This document shows positions 7,973 to 16,502 of a stretch of 52,398 nt of DNA, piece by piece. Origin of the DNA: Nitrospira sp. (GTDB taxonomy: Bacteria; Nitrospirota; Nitrospiria; Nitrospirales; Nitrospiraceae); NCBI GenBank assembly GCA_020853775.1, contig JADYYH010000017.1:1-52398 (forward strand), in the 5' to 3' direction. Every line of letters begins with the position of its first letter. Position 1 is the first letter of the stretch. The translations under genes were made by a program, and so were the position numbers. The notes beneath the pieces are model-generated. The model made no database searches. It was not told the origin of the DNA and was given only the letters and a program-made list of their open reading frames with translations.

Positions 7973-8008
7973 GTATCTCCGAAGATACGGACGTATCCCC
8001 GAAGATAC
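7973..8008. repeat. Two tandem GTATC-N6-GATAC palindromes, 20-bp period
   Basis: GTATCTCCGAAGATAC (7973-7988) and GTATCCCCGAAGATAC (7993-8008) differ by one base and are exactly 20 bp apart, about two turns of DNA. The arrangement is that of paired operators bound cooperatively. They lie in the upstream region of the 7180-7710 gene, beyond the MITE-like element. Confidence 0.5.
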
Positions 8009-8081
8009 GAGAGACGGCGTGAACTGAAGGCTTAAGGGGCCGGGCGTGAGAGCATGGCGCCGCGATGTCTTTTCTAGAGGC

Positions 8082-8200
8082 GGCTCAAAAAGGTCATCCA
8101 GCAAGGCCGCAAGGAGTGGAGAGACTGAGGCGTACCCGAGAGGGTACGTCGCAGGGAACCGCACGACTGAGAACGCGGCTGGGTGCCTTTTTCAGCAGCC
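8082..8200. repeat. Long folded inverted-repeat element, terminator-like
   Basis: The outer arms are GGCT...AAAAAGG...CCAGC...GCCGC (8082-8110) and GCGGCTGG...GCCTTTTT...AGCC (8175-8200). An inner hairpin CGTACCC-GAGA-GGGTACG lies at 8131-8148. The element ends two bases before the stop codon of the 8202-9317 gene on the minus strand, so its fold could terminate that transcript. I believe similar 'AAAAAGG...CCAGCAAGGCCGC' units are frequent in Nitrospira intergenic DNA; that is memory, not a search. Confidence 0.55.
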
Positions 8201-8201
8201 T

Positions 8202-9317
8202 CTACGGTTCGACGGTCACATCGACATACGCCGGCACACTATCCGCGCCCTTCTTATCCGTCACACGGAGCTTGAATCGAAAGGTGCGAGTTTCTGAGAC
8301 ATACGGGGCGGTGAACGACGGCTCGGCCATATTCACGTCCAGCATAGCCACTTTGCTCCCGCGCACCTGGCTCCAGGCGTAGAACAGCGCTTCCCCTTCC
8401 GGATCCCGACTCTGCAATCCGCTCAAGCGCACCTTCGTGCCGGCCTTCACCGTTTTGGCCTGTCCGGCATTGGCGATGGGTGGTTCATTCGGTTCGGGAT
8501 TGACCTCCACGCGTACGTCGAGTGTGGCCTGTTTGCCGCGATTGGTGACGGTGAGCGAGGTTTTGCCGATTCCGACAATCTGCAGCAGTCCTTCCGGCAG
8601 AACTTTGACGATCTGCTCGTTCCCGGATGTATAGACGGTACCGGAACTGGGAGAGGAAAGCGGGCGGCTGGTGCCATCGGCGAATTCACCCACCACCGGG
8701 AGTTCGAAGATCTTGCCCAGTGAATCGACGTGGCCGTAGGCGGAGGACTGTCCAGTCCGGCCAAGTTGGAGCGGTTTCTCTGTTTCGAAATCGATCGACA
8801 GAAGCTCGGCCTTGGGCTGAACCGTGACGAACACTTCATCGAAGACGGTTTTGCGTCCCAGGCGGCCCTGGGAAATATCAGCGACGGCCAGGAGCCGCAT
8901 GCGGCCGACGGCGTCGGGGGGGACAGGCAATGTGCCCCCATAAGGCGGCACCCGGTCGACCGTTGACGTGAGTGCCGGCAGCGCGACGACGGGCGCGCCC
9001 GTGATGCTGTCTTTCTGCCAATACTTGTCGGTTGAGATGTTGCCCTGGGAGCCCTTTCCTGCGCGCTCATCGGCTTGTTCCACAAGAGATTCCGTCTGGT
9101 CGGGATACCAGTAGTAACGCACTTCGACGAGGCCCGCTTCCCGGCCGGCTTCCACTTCCGCAGTGGTGGGCTCACCGGAGGTCAACGTGGCGCCGTTCTT
9201 GGGGGAGACGATGGTAAAGGCCAATCCCGGATGCGGAAGGGCGCCGAGCAAGAGGACCATGGTCAGCAGGTTGGTGCCTGCTTTCCACGTTGGGGATGGT
9301 GTCGTTCGCATGCTCAT
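8202..9317 (-). CDS. Secreted Ig-like (BIG2) and PKD-domain protein
   Basis: The product has 371 residues with an N-terminal signal peptide (residues about 1-34, hydrophobic core LLTMVLLLGALPHPGLAF). A 'SPKNGATLTSGEPTTAEV' segment is typical of exported Ig-fold proteins. A BIG2-like bacterial Ig domain follows at about 205-275 (ADGTSRPLSSPSSGTVYTS, then GIGKTSLTV). A PKD/REJ-like domain occupies about 280-371 (PPIANAGQAKTVKAG, then LRVTDKKGADSV). Such domains mediate binding at the cell surface or in the periplasm, with no catalysis. The start overlaps the stop of the KimA-like gene (ATGA), so the two are co-translated. A second ATG is two codons further in. Confidence 0.7.
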   Translation of the reverse strand: MSMRTTPSPTWKAGTNLLTMVLLLGALPHPGLAFTIVSPKNGATLTSGEPTTAEVEAGREAGLVEVRYYWYPDQTESLVEQADERAGKGSQGNISTDKYWQKDSITGAPVVALPALTSTVDRVPPYGGTLPVPPDAVGRMRLLAVADISQGRLGRKTVFDEVFVTVQPKAELLSIDFETEKPLQLGRTGQSSAYGHVDSLGKIFELPVVGEFADGTSRPLSSPSSGTVYTSGNEQIVKVLPEGLLQIVGIGKTSLTVTNRGKQATLDVRVEVNPEPNEPPIANAGQAKTVKAGTKVRLSGLQSRDPEGEALFYAWSQVRGSKVAMLDVNMAEPSFTAPYVSETRTFRFKLRVTDKKGADSVPAYVDVTVEP

Positions 9318-11128
9318 CTCGTCAGGTGATAAGGCACGTCGGTCAATATCACACGGTCTTTAAACAACAGGGCGCCTTTCAGCATGAAGGCCCGTTGATT
9401 GTGCAGAATATTCTGCCACCACCGCGCAGGCAAGATTTCCGGAATCACCACGGTGACCCAACATTCCTGATCCTTCTGCAGCACCTGTTCGAGGTAATCC
9501 AATAGAGAGCTCAGGACGGACCGATAAGGAGAAGGCAGCACCGTGAGAGGAACCCCGCATCCCCACTGGGCCCATTGGATTTCGACCCGGGCCGTTTCTT
9601 CGGGATCCACATCCACAAGGACGGCCCGAATATCCCCGGACCGGCTTCGTGCATAGTCCACCGCGCGGATGACGGCTCGGTTAACGCCGCCGATCGGCAG
9701 CACCACGATATTGCGCCGGGGCATCGGCGGGCGGTGCCCCCGTGACAGAGCGACCTGCTCTGAGACAGCTTTGTAGTGGGAGCGAATCGCGCGGAAAAAC
9801 GTGATCAGCATCGGGATGAGCACGATGACGATCCAGGCGCCATGGGCGAACTTGGTGCTGGCGATAATCAATGTTGCAATGGCGGTTGTGACGGCGCCGA
9901 TGCCATTGACCAGCAGTTTCTTTTCCCAGTGCGGTCCCTTCTTGACGAGCCAGCGTTTCACCATTCCAGCTTGCGAAATGGTGAAAGACAGGAACACGCC
10001 GACGGCGTACAGCGGAATGAGCGCGTGGGTGTCTCCCTTAAAGAGCACGATTAAGAAACAGGAAAACACGCCAAGGATAATCACTCCGTTTGAGAACACC
10101 AGGCGGTCGCCCATCATGGACATTTGATGCGGCATATAGCTGTCGCGAGCCAGAATCGAGGCCAGCCGGGGGAACCCGTTGAAGCTGCTGTTGGCGGCCA
10201 GGATTAAAATGGTCATGGTTGAGGCCTGGACGAGGAAGTACAGCAGGCCGGTTCCAAAGGTCGCCCGTGCGATTTGAGAGACGACGGTCTCGTCGCCTTT
10301 CGGCACGATGCCGAAGTAGTAGGCCATGGCGCTGATGCCGATGAACAGGGTGCCGAGGATGACCGCCATGCCGATCATGGTGAAGGCGGCGTTTTTGGGC
10401 TCAGGTTTCTTAAACGCGGAGACGCCGTTTGAAATCACTTCGACGCCGGTCAGCGCCGTACAGCCGGACGAAAAGGCGCGAAGGAGGAGGAAGAGCGTCA
10501 AGGGTTCCGTCGGAGCCAGGCTTGGCAGCGGCTCCACCCTGGTCGCGTGGCCGAGCAGGATTTGAATGGCGCCCACGCCGAGCATGGCCGCAAGTGTACC
10601 GATGAACATATAGGTCGGGACGGCAAAAAACTGTCCCGATTCCCGCACGCCGCGCAGGTTGACGACGGTAACCAGGAGAATCGCGGCGACGCAGAGGGCT
10701 TCTCTGTGTGGCAGCAGGTCCGGGAAGGCTGAGGTCAGCGCCGCAATGCCGGCCGCGACGCTGACCGCGACCGTCAACACATAGTCGATCATCAGCGCGG
10801 CTGCCGCAACGAGACCAGGCCATTCGCCGAGATTGGATTTCCCGACGATATAGGCTCCGCCGCCCTCCGGATATTCAAAGATGATCTGGCGGTACGACAT
10901 GGTCAGAATGACGAGCAGCCCGATGATCGAGAGGCTGAGCGGGATGGAATAGCCGACCATGGCCGTGCCGGCCAGGGTGAGGACGAGCAAAATCTCCTCC
11001 GTGGCGTAGGCCACCGAGGAGAGGGCGTCGGAGGAAAAGACGGCTAGGGCCAGTCGCTTAGAAAGGCGTTCGTGAGCGGCTTCCTTCGTCTTGAGTGGCA
11101 GGCCGACAAGCCAGCGTTTCAAGATCAT
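9314..11128 (-). CDS. kimA: KimA-like potassium-proton symporter (APC superfamily)
   Basis: The product has 604 residues: about 12 membrane helices in the first 460, then a soluble C-terminal domain. It matches KimA (YdaO) of Bacillus in length and in the N-terminal signature LSSDALSSVAYATEEIL. Asp34, Tyr41 and Asp115 have the same spacing as Asp36, Tyr43 and Asp117, which I recall as potassium-site residues of KimA. KimA imports potassium with protons and is inhibited by cyclic-di-AMP; regulation here is not visible. Amino-acid permease is the generic alternative, but EYPEGGGAYIVGKSNLG and the cytosolic domain favour KimA. It is upstream of, and overlaps, the secreted Ig/PKD gene. Confidence 0.85.
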   Translation of the reverse strand: MILKRWLVGLPLKTKEAAHERLSKRLALAVFSSDALSSVAYATEEILLVLTLAGTAMVGYSIPLSLSIIGLLVILTMSYRQIIFEYPEGGGAYIVGKSNLGEWPGLVAAAALMIDYVLTVAVSVAAGIAALTSAFPDLLPHREALCVAAILLVTVVNLRGVRESGQFFAVPTYMFIGTLAAMLGVGAIQILLGHATRVEPLPSLAPTEPLTLFLLLRAFSSGCTALTGVEVISNGVSAFKKPEPKNAAFTMIGMAVILGTLFIGISAMAYYFGIVPKGDETVVSQIARATFGTGLLYFLVQASTMTILILAANSSFNGFPRLASILARDSYMPHQMSMMGDRLVFSNGVIILGVFSCFLIVLFKGDTHALIPLYAVGVFLSFTISQAGMVKRWLVKKGPHWEKKLLVNGIGAVTTAIATLIIASTKFAHGAWIVIVLIPMLITFFRAIRSHYKAVSEQVALSRGHRPPMPRRNIVVLPIGGVNRAVIRAVDYARSRSGDIRAVLVDVDPEETARVEIQWAQWGCGVPLTVLPSPYRSVLSSLLDYLEQVLQKDQECWVTVVIPEILPARWWQNILHNQRAFMLKGALLFKDRVILTDVPYHLTR

Positions 11129-11295
11129 GCGACATTATGCCTCAACTGGCGGAAGAGAGACAATGGAGCGTGGCGATTCGCGCAGGAGGAGGATGACGGG
11201 CGATTCCCTGTCAGTACCTCGCGCGGTGAGCTCTGCTGAACGCGTGTGAGGCCTCGATGCGGCCTGCCTGTTTGCATCACAACAGGGCAAGGGGG

Positions 11296-11324
11296 TTGAC
11301 AGAGTCCCGGGACTTCAGTAATCT
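11296..11324 (+). promoter_or_regulatory. Sigma-70 promoter for the multicopper oxidase
   Basis: TTGACA (11296-11301), 17 bases, TAATCT (11319-11324). It predicts a transcript start near 11331 and a leader of about 150 nucleotides before the ATG at 11482. Confidence 0.6.
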
Positions 11325-11348
11325 CCGGCCCTTGTTTCAAGGGAGTAC

Positions 11349-11370
11349 CCTGCGGGCGTGAAACCGCAGG
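11349..11370 (+). promoter_or_regulatory. 5'-leader stem-loop upstream of MCO
   Basis: CCTGCGG (11349-11355) pairs with CCGCAGG (11364-11370) around an 8-base loop, about 20 bases into the predicted leader. It may stabilise the message or act in regulation; no riboswitch class is recognised. Confidence 0.4.
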
Positions 11371-11481
11371 ATTACACCAGCACGGGTCGCTTTTTTATCG
11401 AGGTTGTCATGTTCTAGTTCGTAAGCGCTCGTAACATTTAACATCAAGTTCTCATCCAACTCTATCCAAGGAGGCCGGTCC

Positions 11482-14400
11482 ATGGATTGTCAGTGGTTCA
11501 CTCGCGTCACATCGCGCGCCCTCAGCGTTATCGCTGGTGGTGCGCTTGTGTGCCTGCCGCTAGCCGCGTCGGCTGAAAATCAGCTGCACGCGGATCATGC
11601 GGTGCCTCAACACACAGCAATGTCCCATCAACTCCCGTCGTGGGCGGAGAAGTTGAAGGGCCAAACGATCGTCGAAGATGCGATGGCTGGAAAGCCGGAG
11701 CGGTCTGCGATGGTCGAGCAGCAGCACCAGCGGGTCATGGAACATTTGACCAATGATCCGCAGGCGCAAGCGGTCAATACGGGTATGTTCAATACCCAGA
11801 CCATGATGCACCAATATGGGGCAGGCGGTCAGGATCTTCTTCTGATGTCTGACCCGCGAGTCGAGCCAGTGGCAATGACGAATGGCGGGAAGTGCCCCGC
11901 CACCGCCCCGGTCCGGCAATACAATGTGTCGGCGATCAATGTCGAGATCACGCTCAATCAGTGGCTCGATTTTTATCCCGGCTACATGTACACGCTGGAT
12001 GAAAACCTCGACAGGGTCCGGGCGGAGGAGACGAAGAACCGGGAAGCCCGTGATAAGGAAGGGTTTGATCCCGGTGCGGTGATTCCCGGCGTACAGGCCC
12101 AGTGGATTCAGCCGCTGACGATTCGCGGCAACCAGGGCGATTGCGTCAAGATCAAGCTGACCAACAAGTTAGAAGGTGGCGAAGACGTCAGTCTTCATAT
12201 CCATGGTTCCAGCATGGTGGTGAGCGCCACCGGCGCTGCAGCCGCCACCACGAACTCCGACAGCATCGTTCAAAAGGACAAGAGCGGCGAGTTCGAGTGG
12301 TACATTCACCCGAGCACGCAGGAAGGCGTCCGGCAGTTCCATACGTTCGCCAATGACCGCGAATTGACCGTGATGGGTCTCTTCGGGTCCTTCGTCGTCG
12401 AACCGCGTGGCTCCGAGTACCTGGAAGCCTTGGGGACCGGCGATGCGACTCCGACTGCCAGCGGGTGGCAAGTCATCATCAGGAACGGTACCGGTCCGGA
12501 TTTCCGCGAGTTCGTGTTGTACTACCACGAAGTCGGCGACGAAGCCTTCCGCCCCGTCAATAAGAAGGGCGACTTCCTCCCGCAGCGCGATCCGCTGACA
12601 GACGCCTACCGTCCGGGTGGCCGCGCGATCAATTATCGCAGCGAGCCCTTCGGCATTAATAACATGCACGTGCAGCACGAGTACTTCGGCTTCGAAGACG
12701 AGTCGATGGGGTACAGCTCGTACACCTTTGGCGATCCGTCTCCCACGATTCCGCGGTCCTACATGGGCGATCCGGCCAAGTTTCGGCTGGTGCACGGCGG
12801 ATCGGAAGTGTTCCACAGCCACCACCCCCATGGCGGCACCATCCGGTGGCCGCGCAGCCCGCGCGCCATCGATGACATGAATCTCTGGACGACCGCCGGA
12901 AACGGACCGGTCAAGTACCCCGTGATCCGCGCCAAGACGGATCGCGTGGACGTCGAAGTCATCGGGCCGTCAGAAGCCTTGGACCTCGAGACGGAGTGCG
13001 GCTCTGGCCTGTGCCAGCAGTTGGCCGGCGATTTCCTCTTCCATTGCCATGTGGCCCACCATTATGTGGCGGGTATGTGGGGATATTGGCGGGTGTACAA
13101 CACCCTGCAGCAGGGCGACATGCGTAATGACGTCATGCCTGACCTGCGCGAGTTGCCTGATCGAAAGGGGCGTATCAAGGGGCCGATCACGTCGGACAAG
13201 TTAGTCGGTCAGACCGTGGATTGGTTCGGGAAGGCCTTCAAGATCGTCGAAAAGGGCAAGAGCGATTGGAAGTCCAATCCAGCGGTAGTCACGATCAAGG
13301 ACTGGGTTGAGATGCAGCTCCCGACGATGGGCAAGCCGGGACACAAGAATGACGAAAAGGGGCAGACCGTGTCCTATGATGCCACGGTGCTGGACTGGGC
13401 CTGGGAAGGCACCCGTGCATTGAGCGAACCGGAAAGCACCATTGATAATCCGAAGTATAAGTCGACCCATCCGGGCAAGCGGCATCCGATCACGTTCGAG
13501 CCGTTGACCGGGAAGGTGGCCTGGCCTCACCTGACCCCGCATTTCGGGAAGCGCGTCATGTTCTCTCCGAATCACGTGGGCGCGCCCTGGTTGGAGATGA
13601 TCCGCCGGGATGCCAATGGTGAAGAGAGTGTCGATCAGGCGTTGCCGGGTGAAAACGGCAACTGGAGTCTCTGCCCGGAGAATGCCGGACGGAAGCACTA
13701 CAATGTCCACTTCATCAAGCTCCCGATCACTATCGCCAAGAAGACGGGCAAGGAGCCCCCGGTCATCGATCCGAACGGCTTGATCTATGTCCTGCACGAA
13801 GAAGAGGCGGAGATTCGGAAGAACGACGATCTGAAGTATCCGCTGGTGGTTCGCGGCAACATCTACGATTGCGTGGATTGGACCTTGACCAGCGAGTGGG
13901 ACGATGACGACTACACGAACTTCCAGTCGTCGAAGATCAATACCCACTGGCACTTCCTGCAATTCGACAACCAGGCGTCAGACGGCGTGATCACCGGCTT
14001 CTCGTATGAACAGTCGGTGCGTCCGTTCACGATGCTGGAAAAGAAGAATGCGAAGGGGTTGCCGGTTCCGATGAACACGGTCGTGACCGCCGCCGCTAAA
14101 AAGGGCGCGAACACGATCACGGTGAAGAATGCGAAACAGTTCCATGTCGGAACCTTGCTTCTGGTGGGTGCCGACAATGTGAAGGGCAATGAAATTTCCC
14201 GTATCAAGGCCATCAACGGCAATACGATCACCCTGGCCAAAGGGTTGAAGCACGATCACCCGGCCAATGACATCGTCACGGTCGAGTTCGTGCGTCAGCG
14301 GTTCTGGGTGGATGCGGACGTGGGGACGGTGTTCTGGCACGACCATGCGTTCGGTGCGACTACCTGGCCGCACGGCGGCTTCGGCACCTTCATCGCCGAG

Positions 14401-16347
14401 CCGGTTGGGTCCACGTATCATGACCCGAAGACCGGAAAGTTGATCCGGAGCGGACCGATCGCGGACATTCACACGAATGAACCGGTTGGCCATGGCGTAA
14501 ACAACAGCTTCCGTGAATTGATGGTGCAAGTGCATGACACCGTGCCGCACACCGTCAATGTCGTGACGGCCGGCAATCCTCCCGGGCAGCCGATTGAAGT
14601 GGCGCTCGAGGCGGGAAAAACCGTCTCCTTCATGATGCCCGAGAAGATCTACATGACGCCGATGCCGTTCCTGAACGGTGGCACGCACACCACCGGCAGC
14701 GGACTGAACTTCCGGGCGGCCCCGGTGGCGCAGCGATTGGCGACCAATCCTGATGCGTCACAGATCTTCAGCAGCCAGGTGCACGGCGATCCCTATACGC
14801 CCACCTTGCGCGCCTATGTCGGTGATACGATGGTGTTCCGTCTGTTGCACACCCTCATGAACGAGTCGATGGTCTGGACCCTGTCCGGCCACACGTTCTG
14901 GACTGAGCGGTATGCCCAGGATGCGAACCGGAAGAATTCGATCCATATCGGTATCGCCGAGCGGTATGACCTGGTGGTTCCTGAGGCGGGTGGATCCCGG
15001 CACCAAGCCGGTGACTACATCCACTTCAACGGCCGATCCTCAAAGTTTTCCGAGGGGGGCTGGGGCATTATCCGGGTTTTGGATAAGGAACAGGGCGACT
15101 TGAAGAAGCTGCCTGCGGGCTTCTCCAACAAGGGGGAGATGCCGAAGCCTCTGTCGGTGTGTCCCGCCGATGCGCCTGTGAAGCAGTTCAACGTGGTGGC
15201 GATGGATTATGCCGGCATGAAGTTCAATGCCAAGGCTCCGGAATCCATCGAAGTGGACTTTGAACGACGGATCCTCATGACCAATGCCGAAGCCAAGATT
15301 TATGCATTGGAAGAGGACACCGCCAAGGTCGCTGCCGGCGCGCATCCGATGCCGCTGACGCTCCGCGTAAACAGCGGCGATTGCGTCAAAGTGCATTTGA
15401 AGAACAAGATGAAGGAGAGCAAAGCCTCCTTCTCTGCGATCGGCCTGGCCTTCGATCCGAAGGATTCCATGGGCGCGAACGTGGGGAACAATCCGGGAGA
15501 TCAGACGGTGGCCCCGGGAGGCGAGCGTGATTACACGTATTATGCGGATCCGTTTAACGGCGAGACCACTTCGTTGGTGTGGGATTGGGGCAATGTGATG
15601 ACCAATCCGCGGAATGGGTTGTTCGGTGCCGTCGTGGTCGGTCCCAAGGGGTCGAAGTATCGCGATCCCAAGACCGGCGCGGATCTGTCGAATAAGAATG
15701 CCTGGGCGGCCGATGTCATCATCGACCACTCGGTGCCGGGCAATGAAACGCGGGCGAATTATCGTGACGTGGCGTTGTTCTTCCAAGACGAAGACAACAT
15801 CATCGGCACGAGCTTCATGCCCTACGTGCAGAACGTGGCGGGGTTGACCGGCGTCAATTACCGGTCGGAACCGTACAAGTTCCGTGAAGAGCAGGGGTGT
15901 TCGCTCGGCAAGGTCTTCCAACCGTGTAAGGCGGATAAGCCGGAAGATCCGGCCACGCCACTCATCGAAGCGCATGCCGGTGATCCGGTGCGTATCCATG
16001 TGCTGGGCGTGAGCAATGAGCAGAACGGCATGTTCAGCGTCGAGAAGCACGAGTGGCCGATCGAGCCGTTCATGCGCGGCGCTGACTTGATCAGTGTCGT
16101 CGAATTCTCCGGCTCCGAGACGATCGATGCGTTCCTGCCCTCGGCGGGTGGAATGTATCGGATGCCAGGCGATTATGTGTACAGCAACCAGCGGTTGCCG
16201 TACTCGCAGTCCGGCCAGTGGGGCTATGTGCGGGTATTGCCGTCCGGCGATACCAGGCTGTTGCCCTTGACCGGCGCCGGTGCCGGAGCCAAGAGTGCTG
16301 AAGTCGAGCAGCCTGCTGCACACGCGATTCCTGTCGCGTCGAAGTAA
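11482..16347 (+). CDS. Giant periplasmic multicopper oxidase, 1621 aa
   Basis: The protein begins with a signal peptide (cleavage after ASA, about residue 31) and appears to be built of many cupredoxin domains. The first half has HxHG (His239/His241), HxxHxH (His445, His448, His450) and a full type-1/type-3 motif HCH-x3-H-x4-M (His521-Cys522-His523, His527, Met532). The second half adds HWH (His822/His824) and HDH (His953/His955). Normal three-domain oxidases are about 500 aa, so this is a tandem or fused form. The usual second HxH of the first domain is only one His (FHTFAND, His287). The enzyme class oxidises a substrate by one-electron steps and reduces oxygen to water; the substrate here is unknown. 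It leads the respiratory block and is followed by a terminator. Confidence 0.85.
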   Translation: MDCQWFTRVTSRALSVIAGGALVCLPLAASAENQLHADHAVPQHTAMSHQLPSWAEKLKGQTIVEDAMAGKPERSAMVEQQHQRVMEHLTNDPQAQAVNTGMFNTQTMMHQYGAGGQDLLLMSDPRVEPVAMTNGGKCPATAPVRQYNVSAINVEITLNQWLDFYPGYMYTLDENLDRVRAEETKNREARDKEGFDPGAVIPGVQAQWIQPLTIRGNQGDCVKIKLTNKLEGGEDVSLHIHGSSMVVSATGAAAATTNSDSIVQKDKSGEFEWYIHPSTQEGVRQFHTFANDRELTVMGLFGSFVVEPRGSEYLEALGTGDATPTASGWQVIIRNGTGPDFREFVLYYHEVGDEAFRPVNKKGDFLPQRDPLTDAYRPGGRAINYRSEPFGINNMHVQHEYFGFEDESMGYSSYTFGDPSPTIPRSYMGDPAKFRLVHGGSEVFHSHHPHGGTIRWPRSPRAIDDMNLWTTAGNGPVKYPVIRAKTDRVDVEVIGPSEALDLETECGSGLCQQLAGDFLFHCHVAHHYVAGMWGYWRVYNTLQQGDMRNDVMPDLRELPDRKGRIKGPITSDKLVGQTVDWFGKAFKIVEKGKSDWKSNPAVVTIKDWVEMQLPTMGKPGHKNDEKGQTVSYDATVLDWAWEGTRALSEPESTIDNPKYKSTHPGKRHPITFEPLTGKVAWPHLTPHFGKRVMFSPNHVGAPWLEMIRRDANGEESVDQALPGENGNWSLCPENAGRKHYNVHFIKLPITIAKKTGKEPPVIDPNGLIYVLHEEEAEIRKNDDLKYPLVVRGNIYDCVDWTLTSEWDDDDYTNFQSSKINTHWHFLQFDNQASDGVITGFSYEQSVRPFTMLEKKNAKGLPVPMNTVVTAAAKKGANTITVKNAKQFHVGTLLLVGADNVKGNEISRIKAINGNTITLAKGLKHDHPANDIVTVEFVRQRFWVDADVGTVFWHDHAFGATTWPHGGFGTFIAEPVGSTYHDPKTGKLIRSGPIADIHTNEPVGHGVNNSFRELMVQVHDTVPHTVNVVTAGNPPGQPIEVALEAGKTVSFMMPEKIYMTPMPFLNGGTHTTGSGLNFRAAPVAQRLATNPDASQIFSSQVHGDPYTPTLRAYVGDTMVFRLLHTLMNESMVWTLSGHTFWTERYAQDANRKNSIHIGIAERYDLVVPEAGGSRHQAGDYIHFNGRSSKFSEGGWGIIRVLDKEQGDLKKLPAGFSNKGEMPKPLSVCPADAPVKQFNVVAMDYAGMKFNAKAPESIEVDFERRILMTNAEAKIYALEEDTAKVAAGAHPMPLTLRVNSGDCVKVHLKNKMKESKASFSAIGLAFDPKDSMGANVGNNPGDQTVAPGGERDYTYYADPFNGETTSLVWDWGNVMTNPRNGLFGAVVVGPKGSKYRDPKTGADLSNKNAWAADVIIDHSVPGNETRANYRDVALFFQDEDNIIGTSFMPYVQNVAGLTGVNYRSEPYKFREEQGCSLGKVFQPCKADKPEDPATPLIEAHAGDPVRIHVLGVSNEQNGMFSVEKHEWPIEPFMRGADLISVVEFSGSETIDAFLPSAGGMYRMPGDYVYSNQRLPYSQSGQWGYVRVLPSGDTRLLPLTGAGAGAKSAEVEQPAAHAIPVASK

Positions 16348-16373
16348 GCCGGTCACATCTCACGGAAAGTGAG

Positions 16374-16405
16374 AAAGGGGGGAGCCTGAAAGGGCTCCCC
16401 CCTTT
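16374..16405 (+). terminator. Rho-independent terminator after MCO
   Basis: AAAGGGGGGAGCC (16374-16386) pairs with GGCTCCCCCCTTT (16393-16405) and is followed by TGTTATG. It lies 26 bases after the MCO stop. Confidence 0.75.
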
Positions 16406-16432
16406 TGTTATGAGAGGGGGATTGTGTATGAT
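16405..16432 (+). promoter_or_regulatory. Possible sigma-70 promoter for the copper-protein genes
   Basis: TTGTTA (16405-16410), 16 bases, TATGAT (16427-16432). This is a moderate match directly behind the MCO terminator and 70 bases before the next ATG. Confidence 0.35.
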
Positions 16433-16502
16433 CTCCGAAGTGCCTACAAACAGGTTGGCATAGGTTCCATTGACGCACTCATCGTTGTTGGAGGGACTAT
16501 AT

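Larger units (their letters stand above)
11129..11481. other. Divergent intergenic region between kimA-like and MCO genes
   Basis: This 353-bp region carries no gene. It holds a good sigma-70 promoter (11296-11324), a 5'-leader hairpin (11349-11370) and a strong ribosome-binding site AAGGAGG (11468-11474). All three serve the multicopper oxidase gene. I could not identify a promoter for the kimA-like gene. Confidence 0.6.

Noticed and set aside
7973-8200. A CRISPR array in the repeat-rich region
   Set aside because: Only two short palindromes and one folded element are present, with no regularly spaced repeats and spacers.
15040-16356. A 438-aa minus-strand frame opposite the multicopper oxidase
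   Set aside because: It is antisense to a strongly supported gene and is rich in Arg, His and Gly as expected for a GC-rich shadow.
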